DNA of 44,185 bases from positions 38,835 to 83,019 of the forward strand of contig CAZJQD010000010.1 of assembly GCA_964548165.1 (NCBI GenBank). Direction: 5' to 3'. The DNA is from CAZJQD01 sp964548165 [NCBI: uncultured bacterium] (GTDB lineage Bacteria > UBA8481). Of this stretch, positions 1-6,859 are shown one piece after another (positions within the stretch are counted from its first letter, which is position 1; each line of letters starts with the position of its first letter). The notes under the pieces were generated by a model. The model did no database searches, was not told the origin of the DNA, and saw nothing but the letters and a program-made list of their open reading frames with translations. Both the position numbers and the translations under genes were made by a program.

Positions 1-37
1 CGGTTAGAATCCGCGTCCGGCAGGAAAAGGATGAGGC

Positions 38-1735
38 ATGTATAAGGAATACTTCGGGCTTGGCGACGAACCGTTCCGGATGACCCCGGACACGCGCTAC
101 ATGTTCCGCTCGCAGCGGCACGAAGAGGCGATGTCATCGCTCCTCTACGGCATCAAGGAGAAGAAGGGCTTCATCGTCATCACCGGCGAGATCGGCACCG
201 GCAAGACCACGCTCTGCCGCCAGCTCCTCAATACCCTCGACCCCAATACCAAGACCGCCGTGATCCTGAATCCCAGCCTCTCGAAGGGCGAACTCCTCCA
301 CGCCATCCTCGACGATCTCGCCATTGACGTCCCCGGCAAGAACCCCTCGCAGAAGACGCTCCTGGATCAGCTCAACATCTTCCTCATCGACCAGGCGCGC
401 CGCGGCGGCAACGTCGCCGTCATCATCGACGAGGCCCAGAACCTGGACATCGAGGTCCTCGAGTCCCTGCGCATGCTCTCTAACCTCGAGACCGAGCTCG
501 AGAAGCTCGTCCAGCTCATCCTGGTGGGCCAGCCCGAGCTCAACGAGATCCTCAAGCACCCCCGCCTCGAACAGCTCCGCCAGCGCATCGCCGTCCGCTA
601 CCACATCACGCCCCTCGACCGACCCGAGATCCCGCACTACATCCGTCACCGCCTTCTCGTGGCCGGCAACGAGAAGGCCGTGGAGTTCAAGGAGGGCGCC
701 ATCGAGGCCATCGCGCTCTACACGCGCGGAACGCCGCGCCTCATCAACGTCATCTGCGACAAGTGTCTCCTCGCCGCGTACGCGCTCGGAACGAAGGTCA
801 TCAACCGCGAGATCGCCGAGACCGCGATCGCCGATCACGAGGGCCCGAGCGCCGAGGCACGACGGGCCGCCGAGGCGGCCACGCCACGCTACCAGCCGCA
901 GACCGAGGCAAACGCCTTGCAGGAGAGGGAGCGCGTGGTCGCGGCGACGGCGACGGGAGTCGAGGCGGGACGCGGCGGCACGCTGGCCGCGGTCGCCATC
1001 GTCGCCATCGTGCTCGCGCTCGGGATCTGGAGCGCCACGGCGAACCGGCAGACGCCCAGGGAGCGCGGCGGACCAAGCAACGCCGCGGCCCCGGCAACGC
1101 CATCCGCTTCCGGCGAGGCCACATCGGCCGCGGCGGGTACAGCCGGATCGGCGGCACCGGCCGACGTCGCGGCCACGCCCATCCCTGACGGTGGTTCACT
1201 CGCCGAGATTCTCCGGCTCTGGGGATCCGCTCCCGGCGCCGCAACGGTCGAGGCCGCCGGTTTCTCCGCCGCCCGGCTCGTCGCCGACCTCCCGACCATC
1301 GAGCGCATCGGCCTTCCCGCGCTCGTGAGGTTCGGCAACGAGGAGCAGGCGCTCGTCGGGGCCACGGCCACGAGCTATGTCTTCTACGCGCCCGGTCGTT
1401 CCGGGACCGAGGACGGCAAGTACAGCGTCGCCCGTCTCAGCATGGAGCCCGGACAGCTCGTCGACGCGCGCATACCGCTCCCGGTGAACTGGACCTACCC
1501 CGAGGACCCCGAGAACGATCCGCGCCTCCCGGCGCTCCTTGAAAGCGCCCTGCGTCGCGTCGTCCCGGGCGTCACGGCGGCCCGGCCCGGCGTAGCCCGA
1601 GCGTCGTGGCAGCCTGTTGCCGTGTCACGGTTCCAGGCCGCGGTCGGCCTTCCCGTGGACGGCGTCGTCGGCCCGCTCACCTGGTGCGCGCTCGTCGTGC
1701 GCGCCAATCCGAACTTCCCACGGCTGGCCCCCTGA
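38..1735 (+). CDS. GspA/ExeA-like AAA ATPase with C-terminal peptidoglycan-binding domain
   Basis: 565 aa. The N-terminus reads MYKEYFGLGDEPFRMTPDTR, typical of the ExeA/GspA and exosortase-associated AAA ATPases. Walker A is GEIGTGKT at residues 50-57 and Walker B VAVIIDE at about 126-132. A single membrane segment lies at about 315-333. After an Ala/Pro-rich linker the C-terminus carries a PG_binding_1-type motif (SRFQAAVGLPVDGVVGPLTW). In the known family, GspA spans the inner membrane, hydrolyses ATP in the cytoplasm and binds peptidoglycan, helping to place the type II secretin. The start ATG at 38 follows a purine-rich AAGGATGAGG. The next gene, a GspB-like protein, begins 22 nt after the stop. 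No secretin or other type II secretion gene is visible in the window, so an exosortase or EPS role remains possible. Confidence 0.88.
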   Translation: MYKEYFGLGDEPFRMTPDTRYMFRSQRHEEAMSSLLYGIKEKKGFIVITGEIGTGKTTLCRQLLNTLDPNTKTAVILNPSLSKGELLHAILDDLAIDVPGKNPSQKTLLDQLNIFLIDQARRGGNVAVIIDEAQNLDIEVLESLRMLSNLETELEKLVQLILVGQPELNEILKHPRLEQLRQRIAVRYHITPLDRPEIPHYIRHRLLVAGNEKAVEFKEGAIEAIALYTRGTPRLINVICDKCLLAAYALGTKVINREIAETAIADHEGPSAEARRAAEAATPRYQPQTEANALQERERVVAATATGVEAGRGGTLAAVAIVAIVLALGIWSATANRQTPRERGGPSNAAAPATPSASGEATSAAAGTAGSAAPADVAATPIPDGGSLAEILRLWGSAPGAATVEAAGFSAARLVADLPTIERIGLPALVRFGNEEQALVGATATSYVFYAPGRSGTEDGKYSVARLSMEPGQLVDARIPLPVNWTYPEDPENDPRLPALLESALRRVVPGVTAARPGVARASWQPVAVSRFQAAVGLPVDGVVGPLTWCALVVRANPNFPRLAP

Positions 1736-1757
1736 ACATGACCGCGACGATTTTCGC

Positions 1758-2888
1758 GTGAGCATCATCCACCAGGCGCTCAAGCGCAAGGAACGCACGG
1801 CCGGTGATGGAACGGAAGTGGACCTGCGCAGTCCGGGCGGCGCGACTGCCGTCTGGCAGGCACCGTGGTTCCCCGGCGCGCTCGCTGCCGCAGGCGTCAT
1901 CCTGGCCGCGCTCCTGACGTATCTCGTCACTCGCCCCGGTGAGATCACGGTCATCATTCCTCCACCGGCCGCGTCGACGGCTCCCCTCCAAGCGACGGCC
2001 GCTCCGACCTCGGCAAACCCCGTGGCGGATCCTCTCCAGGCGGGAACACCTCCTCCGATCGAAGTTCCCCCGGGATATGCCTATCAACCCGCATTCGCGC
2101 CTGCGACCCAGGGCCAGACAGCGATGCCTCCTCCCGCACCAGCAAGCGTGACGAGCGGTTACGCCACGTCGCCGACCGGCGGAGTTCAACCCGGGGCCGC
2201 ACCCGCCTACGCACCGCCTGCAGCCCCTCCCGCACCCGCCGAGCCCATCGCTTCGCCGAACGAGTTTCCCCATATTCCCGTCTATGGCGGCCGCTATACG
2301 ACCGAGCCCGCCGGCACAGCGCCCCCCTCCTCTGCCCCCTCGCCGCCCCAAGCGTCGCCGACCGCGGCGCCCGCATCGGACCTCCCACCAAACGCGGTCA
2401 CGATCGAGATGTCTGAGGGTCGACTCGAATCCTTCTCGGGCGGTGTCTCCGTCAACAGCTCGATCCCTCAACCCGGCGCTCCGCTTCGCGTCGGCACCGT
2501 CGTCACCACGGCGCCCGGCGCCGCGGCCTCGATGGGCTTCGAGCGAGCGCAGATCGATATCTCCGGCGGTTCGTCCGCCCGCGTCTCCCGGCTCGAGCGA
2601 CGCAGTGACGGGGAAGGCGGGCGCGAAGAGGTCACGGTGCACCTTTCGAGCGGCAATGCGCGCACGGTGGTCCGCCCGGGTGGCGGCACCGTCCTGGTCT
2701 CGACCGATCAACTGACCGCCGCGGCCACATCGGGCGCGTTCCAGATCCAGGCGCGAGCCGACGGGGCCGTGACCGTGCAGAGCGAGGGCGGACAGGTCCG
2801 ACTGGTCCCCCGAGGCGGTGCCGATCCCATCACGCTCTCCAACGGCGAGCGTGTCACGTGGAGCAACAACGCGTGGGTTCGGGAGTAG
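1758..2888 (+). CDS. GspB-like membrane protein with FecR-type periplasmic domain
   Basis: 376 aa from the GTG at 1758. This start gives the N-terminus (V/M)SIIHQALKRKERTAGDG, which matches the short amphipathic start of GspB/ExeB-type proteins; the open frame extends further upstream but overlaps gspA there. One membrane helix lies at about residues 33-55 (PWFPGALAAAGVILAALLTY), followed by a long Pro/Ala-rich linker to about 210. The C-terminal 150 residues look like a FecR/beta-rich fold (VSVNSSIPQPGAPLRVGTVV, then alternating strands to the end). The usual GspB C-terminal domain was not recognised. It sits between the GspA-like ATPase and the MltA-like enzyme, so a bridging role between inner membrane and cell wall is inferred. 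It could also be a general FecR-domain envelope protein. Confidence 0.7.
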   Translation: MSIIHQALKRKERTAGDGTEVDLRSPGGATAVWQAPWFPGALAAAGVILAALLTYLVTRPGEITVIIPPPAASTAPLQATAAPTSANPVADPLQAGTPPPIEVPPGYAYQPAFAPATQGQTAMPPPAPASVTSGYATSPTGGVQPGAAPAYAPPAAPPAPAEPIASPNEFPHIPVYGGRYTTEPAGTAPPSSAPSPPQASPTAAPASDLPPNAVTIEMSEGRLESFSGGVSVNSSIPQPGAPLRVGTVVTTAPGAAASMGFERAQIDISGGSSARVSRLERRSDGEGGREEVTVHLSSGNARTVVRPGGGTVLVSTDQLTAAATSGAFQIQARADGAVTVQSEGGQVRLVPRGGADPITLSNGERVTWSNNAWVRE

Positions 2889-4117
2889 CCGGAGCCGGTC
2901 GGCTCACCGCACTTCTTTTCGTTCTCACCCTGTCCGCGTGCGGCCAACAGGTCTCCCCTACGGCCATCGGCCTCGAGGCGCCCAGTCCATCCCCCCGGGC
3001 GCGATCGCTCCCCGCCTGGGCCACGCCTGCTCCCGAGAACGCCCTGGCGCTGGCCGATCCGCGCGGCGCATTCCGCCCCGGCGCCGACCTCCGCGAGGTC
3101 TCCTGGGACTCGTTCCAGTTCGCGAATGATCCTGAGCGGCTCGTCGCCGCGATCGATCACCAGCTCGCCCACCTCGCCCGGTCAGGGCGCGAAGACTACG
3201 CGTTCGGGCGCGGTCGGATCGCGCGGGGCCGCCTCGCGGCCACGCTCCTCGACCTGCGCGAAGCCGTGATCGAGGAGTGGGAACCCGGGACGCTCGCGAA
3301 GAGGCTGGCCGAGCGTTTCCGCATCTACCAGTCCGTCGGCAAGACCGGGATGGACGACGTCCTCTTCACCGGCTACTTCCTGCCCGTGTATGAGGCGAGC
3401 GCGACGCGAAGCGAGACGTTCTCGGTCCCGCTCTACGCGCGCCCCGTCGAACGCAACCGCCGCCGCCGGATCGCCGATCACCGCGCGATCGATCGCGGGG
3501 CCTTGAAAGGGCGCGGGCTGGAAGTCGCGTGGGTTCGCTCCAAGCTCGACCGCTTCTTCCTCATGGTCCAGGGCTCCGGCATCCTCGTCTTTCCCGACGG
3601 GACGCGCCGCAGCGCCCGCTACGCCGGCGGCAACGGCCGACAGTACACGGCCATCGGCAGGCTCCTCGTGGAAGATGGTCACATTCCCCGCGAGGAGATC
3701 TCGATGCAGAGGATCCGGCAGTTCTTCGCGCGACGGCCCGATCTCGAGGACGCCTACCTCCACCGGAACGCCTCGTTCGTCTTCTTCCGCATCGACGACA
3801 CGCCGCCCCTGGGCCTCGGGTCGATCCCCCTGACCCCCGACGTCTCCGTCGCCACCGATCCCCGCGTCTTCGGCACCGGCCTCGTAGGGATCGCCGGCTA
3901 CGATCGGCCCTACGCGGCGCCCGTAACGGGTCCAGCCCCGACGAAGCCACACGCGCACTTCGTCATAGCGCAGGACGCCGGAGGCGCGATCAAGGGTCCC
4001 GGCCACATCGACATCTTCACCGGAACCGGGGATTCGGCAGCCATTCCCGCCGGCTTCCTCAACCACACCGGACGGCTCTTCTTCCTCGTGAATAAGGACG
4101 GGGTGTCAGGCTCCTAG
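2873..4117 (+). CDS. mltA: MltA-family lytic murein transglycosylase, lipoprotein
   Basis: About 414 aa. The start used is GTG 2873, which has GGAG nine bases upstream; an earlier GTG at 2858 adds five residues. Both starts overlap the end of the GspB-like gene. A lipoprotein signal ends in LTLSAC. MltA-type signatures follow: TGYFLPVYEAS and VPLYARP, then QGSGILVFPDGTRR, GGNGRQYTAIGRLL, and the C-terminal 3D-type segment AQDAGGAIKG...HIDIFTGTGDSA, which contains the catalytic Asp region of the family. These enzymes cleave glycan strands to 1,6-anhydromuropeptides at the outer membrane. Its place as third gene after GspA- and GspB-like genes suggests it opens the wall for a machine assembled by them (inference). 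Confidence 0.9.
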   Translation: MGSGVAGAGRLTALLFVLTLSACGQQVSPTAIGLEAPSPSPRARSLPAWATPAPENALALADPRGAFRPGADLREVSWDSFQFANDPERLVAAIDHQLAHLARSGREDYAFGRGRIARGRLAATLLDLREAVIEEWEPGTLAKRLAERFRIYQSVGKTGMDDVLFTGYFLPVYEASATRSETFSVPLYARPVERNRRRRIADHRAIDRGALKGRGLEVAWVRSKLDRFFLMVQGSGILVFPDGTRRSARYAGGNGRQYTAIGRLLVEDGHIPREEISMQRIRQFFARRPDLEDAYLHRNASFVFFRIDDTPPLGLGSIPLTPDVSVATDPRVFGTGLVGIAGYDRPYAAPVTGPAPTKPHAHFVIAQDAGGAIKGPGHIDIFTGTGDSAAIPAGFLNHTGRLFFLVNKDGVSGS

Positions 4118-4128
4118 CGTACCGCGCG

Positions 4129-4162
4129 CCCGGTGTCAGGCTCGCCGTTTCGCAGTCTCAGG
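4129..4162 (+). repeat. 34-bp direct repeat, copy 1 (GGTGTCAGGCTCGCC core)
   Basis: The sequence around the core GGTGTCAGGCTCGCCGTTTC is repeated in the same orientation at 6578-6611 with 2 mismatches in 34 bases. A truncated version of the core (GGTGTCAGGCTCC) lies just upstream at 4102-4114, inside the last codons of the mltA-like gene. The two full copies tightly flank the ion-channel/sensor operon. Confidence 0.85.
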
Positions 4163-4198
4163 ACATCCAATCGGCCAGGGCGGCGGTCGCCACCCCGG

Positions 4199-5362
4199 TC
4201 ACGCGGCCGAGGCCATCACCAGTGCGAGGCCCGTCGCCACGAAGAGAAAGGGAACCGCCCACGAGAGGAACTGGAACGCCTCCTGCTGGACGTAGGGGCC
4301 GAACCAGCGCGCGGGGAGCCGGTAGCGATAGAGGGCGACCGTGATGATGAGACCGACGGCGAGCGCGACGTAGTTCAAGGCGATGAGCCGCGTCACGGTG
4401 TTGTCCTCGGCCGCAATGGCCGGGTAGGCGGAGCTAATGGAGAAGCTCAGCGCGATGACCGCGAAGAGCCCGCCAATGACGACATTGGCCAGCTCGAAGG
4501 CCTCGACCTCGAAGCTCCCGTCTTCCTCGGCCTTGTTCATCCAGGTGGCCATGAAGGGGATGAGCAGTGAGGCGAAGAGCGGAATGAAGATCGTGGAGAC
4601 CGTGCCGCCGGTGATGCGCTTCACATCGAGGGCCGCGATCACCGTGGCGTACCGGTCGCCGTTCCATCCCTTGATCACGTCCCGGCGGAGGTTCACGAGG
4701 CCGGCGGTCCATCCCGCCATGTCCAGGTCCCTGGCCGCTCGCGTGAAGGTGACGTCCTCGCTGCGGTAGATGAGATTCACGGCCTCGACCGTCTGCTCGT
4801 AGACGGCGATCTCGACCTGGAGTGCCTGCTGGTCGAACGGGAAGCGGGCGACATCGACCCGGGTCTTGTAGACGGCGGTGCTGCGCACGATCACCTCGAC
4901 CGTTCCATCCGGCAGGATCCGGAGGCGGCGCTCCTCGAGCGAGGGCTCGCCGACCCGGTTCACGTACCGGACCGTGGGCGACCAGATGCGGGACAACTCG
5001 GCCTCGGCCGCCGATATCCGGAATTCCTTGTACCCGTTCAAACCCTCGGAGGCCGGGTAACGGAGGCGCGGATCCTCCCAGGTCAACCGGACATCCGTCG
5101 TCGCCTCGAAGAGACCCTCGTTGTCATCGAAGGACTCGACGTGCAGGAAGTAGACGGCGGCGCGCACCGCCACCGGCAGTCCTTTGCCCGTCGGGATCGA
5201 GAGTAGAGAGGACGCCGACGAGGAGCCCGGGGACGACGCCGCGGCCAGGGCGGGAGCGCCGGCCAGGACCACCACAAGAAGCGCGCGAACGAATGTGCGA
5301 GCCGAGGCCCTCCATCGGATCACGGCGTGGGCCGGGAGCAGCGGGTGACGACCGGACCTCAT
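4199..5362 (-). CDS. Prokaryotic pentameric ligand-gated ion channel (Cys-loop receptor superfamily)
   Basis: 387 aa from the ATG at 5362, which overlaps the upstream stop as ATGA; the open frame extends to 5413 but that start would lie inside the sensor gene. A signal peptide (hydrophobic about residues 24-41) precedes an extracellular beta-sandwich containing TWEDPRLRY (94-102), typical of loop regions of this family, and RFPFDQQALQVEI (173-185), the FPFD Pro-loop signature. The flanking disulfide cysteines are absent, as in GLIC and ELIC. Four membrane segments follow at about 254-275, 288-309, 324-345 and 363-384. The acidic stretch just before M2 (EEDGSFEVEAFE) is compatible with cation selectivity, but that is inference. 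The protein sits in the inner membrane with its ligand domain in the periplasm. It is translationally coupled to a dCache-HAMP protein. Confidence 0.88.
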   Translation of the reverse strand: MRSGRHPLLPAHAVIRWRASARTFVRALLVVVLAGAPALAAASSPGSSSASSLLSIPTGKGLPVAVRAAVYFLHVESFDDNEGLFEATTDVRLTWEDPRLRYPASEGLNGYKEFRISAAEAELSRIWSPTVRYVNRVGEPSLEERRLRILPDGTVEVIVRSTAVYKTRVDVARFPFDQQALQVEIAVYEQTVEAVNLIYRSEDVTFTRAARDLDMAGWTAGLVNLRRDVIKGWNGDRYATVIAALDVKRITGGTVSTIFIPLFASLLIPFMATWMNKAEEDGSFEVEAFELANVVIGGLFAVIALSFSISSAYPAIAAEDNTVTRLIALNYVALAVGLIITVALYRYRLPARWFGPYVQQEAFQFLSWAVPFLFVATGLALVMASAA

Positions 5363-6498
5363 GACCGTTCCGTACCGCTTTGCCGCCCCTGGGCCCCGCG
5401 TAACCGCTCGCACTGGGCCGCCAAGGCGCTTAGCTCCTCGCAGCTCGACTCGGGCGCCGTGATGGCAGGCGCGGACTCATCCTCGGCCGCCGCGCTGACC
5501 TGGTCGGTGAGCGCTGCCAGGGGACGCAGCAGCATCCCGCGGATCACGGTCCGGACAAGGCCGATCAAGAGGACGGCCGCCAGGACGCCGAGGAGCGTCT
5601 GCCAGACCAGGGCCTGCCCGTCCGCGGATCGGGTCGCGCCGAAGTTCTTCGCCATCGCGACGACGCCGATCTGCTTGCCGGCGTAGTTGTAGATGGGTTG
5701 CAGGAGCACGCCGTACGGCACATCCGCGCTCTCGCGCAGGAAATGAGCCTCGTCGTGGATGTTGAGGTCGTCGCCCGAGACGAGCGAACGCAGGAGGACA
5801 GCGTGGGTGGAATAGAAGTTGATGTGCGAACCGAAGCGGTTCTGGTCGTTGTAGACGTCGCCGGTCAGCGCCGTCGCATTCTCGCGCAGGGTCTTCTCAT
5901 CGACGAAGAACGCCAGCTCGACCCCGTAGGCGTTCTTGAGCTCGTCGAGCAAGGGGCCGAACTCGAAGGCCATCTCGAAACTGCCGACGTGCTTGCCGCT
6001 CTCGTCGGTCATCGGGCGGGTCCCGAAGATGCCGATGCCCGACGTCGTGATCTCGATCCCCTTGCGGATGGCGTTGGTCCGGTTCACCTCGACGACGATA
6101 TTCCGGTAGTTCGACTGGTCCTCGCCGAACTTCGCGGGATTGTGCACGCGCAGGAACGAGACAGCCGGCGCCAGGTGGAACTGCGCCTGGCTGATCCCGT
6201 ATTTCTCCTTCTGCAGGGCAAACGCGGGTTGAGCCAGGGCCAGGAGCCCCTCGCGATCCCGGGCGGCGAACGCCCTCTGCACGCTGGGGATCGCGGCGAT
6301 CATCTCCGCGGAGGCGATGGCGCGGCTCTCGGCGCCCCGGAGATTCGACTTCAGGATCTGGCTCATCAGGTCGTACTGCGACTCCTCGAAGGAGGAGGCC
6401 ATCCGGTGAGAGATGATATTGCTGACGATCGAGACCACGGTGATGACCACGATCACCGCCGCGACGAGTACGGACGGTGCTACCCTGCGAAACGACAT
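5359..6498 (-). CDS. dCache-HAMP membrane sensor protein without output domain
   Basis: 379 aa. TM1 is at about residues 8-30, then a large periplasmic region with the dCache_3-type hallmarks FHLAPAVSFLRVHNPAKFGE, RNIVVEVN, KGIEITTSGIGIFGTRPM and GSFEMAFEFGPLLDELK. TM2 is at about 302-320, followed by a HAMP-like helix pair with a PL motif (LLRPLAALTDQV). The protein then ends after a short tail. Related proteins are the sensory halves of chemoreceptors and histidine kinases, which bind small molecules in the periplasm; here no kinase, methyl-accepting or cyclase domain follows. Its stop codon overlaps the start of the ion channel gene (ATGA), so the two are made together. It may be an accessory ligand-sensing subunit of the channel, or a receptor that has lost its output. 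Confidence 0.8.
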   Translation of the reverse strand: MSFRRVAPSVLVAAVIVVITVVSIVSNIISHRMASSFEESQYDLMSQILKSNLRGAESRAIASAEMIAAIPSVQRAFAARDREGLLALAQPAFALQKEKYGISQAQFHLAPAVSFLRVHNPAKFGEDQSNYRNIVVEVNRTNAIRKGIEITTSGIGIFGTRPMTDESGKHVGSFEMAFEFGPLLDELKNAYGVELAFFVDEKTLRENATALTGDVYNDQNRFGSHINFYSTHAVLLRSLVSGDDLNIHDEAHFLRESADVPYGVLLQPIYNYAGKQIGVVAMAKNFGATRSADGQALVWQTLLGVLAAVLLIGLVRTVIRGMLLRPLAALTDQVSAAAEDESAPAITAPESSCEELSALAAQCERLRGAQGRQSGTERS

Positions 6499-6577
6499 GA
6501 TGAAGAACCTCCACGAAAGTCGGGCATGGTGCCACCCGCACGGCCAAGGCCGCCGGCGAACTATACGGAAAGCGCGT

Positions 6578-6611
6578 CCCGGTGTCAGGCTCGCCGTTTC
6601 GAAGTCTCGGG
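6578..6611 (+). repeat. 34-bp direct repeat, copy 2 (GGTGTCAGGCTCGCC core)
   Basis: Same orientation as the copy at 4129-4162, with 32 of 34 bases identical. It lies about 80 bases upstream of the sensor gene start, so the two copies enclose the sensor and channel genes and nothing else. Confidence 0.85.
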
Positions 6612-6641
6612 CGTGAACTAACCCGGATGATCCAGGGAGGC

Positions 6642-6830
6642 AACCACGAGAGGCTCAGAGGTACAGAGAAGACCCGTCTGGAGGCGGAGGACGCACAACG
6701 TTTCTTCCGTGATGCACCGCCCAATTGGTCGGATGTGTAGACCCGATCAATGATCAGGAATTCCGATTCCCAATCTGGACTTTCTCCGTGTCTCAGTGTC
6801 TCTGTGGGTCATATTTCTGTGGGTCATATT
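6642..6830. repeat. Imperfect inverted repeat with CACAGAG-type arms and a 15-bp tandem duplication
   Basis: The left arm on the plus strand reads AACCACGAGAGGCTCAGAGG and onward to 6672. The right arm, read on the minus strand from 6810, is ACCCACAGAGACACTGAGAC and onward. The arms match imperfectly, enclosing about 110 bases. Next to the right arm TCTGTGGGTCATATT occurs twice in perfect tandem (6801-6815 and 6816-6830). Arms of this kind are the ends of small non-coding repeat elements in many environmental genomes (from general knowledge, not checked). Confidence 0.6.
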
Positions 6831-6859
6831 CGTAACGACGTCGGATGTAGAAGCCGTTT

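Larger units (their letters stand above)
6499..6859. other. Gene-free stretch with repeats
   Basis: 361 bases with no supportable gene. It holds the second GGTGTCAGGCT direct repeat (6578-6611), an inverted pair of CACAGAG-type arms (6642-6672 and 6781-6810) and a perfect 15-bp tandem duplication (6801-6830). It must also contain the promoter of the sensor/channel operon, but I see no convincing -35/-10 pair. Confidence 0.6.
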
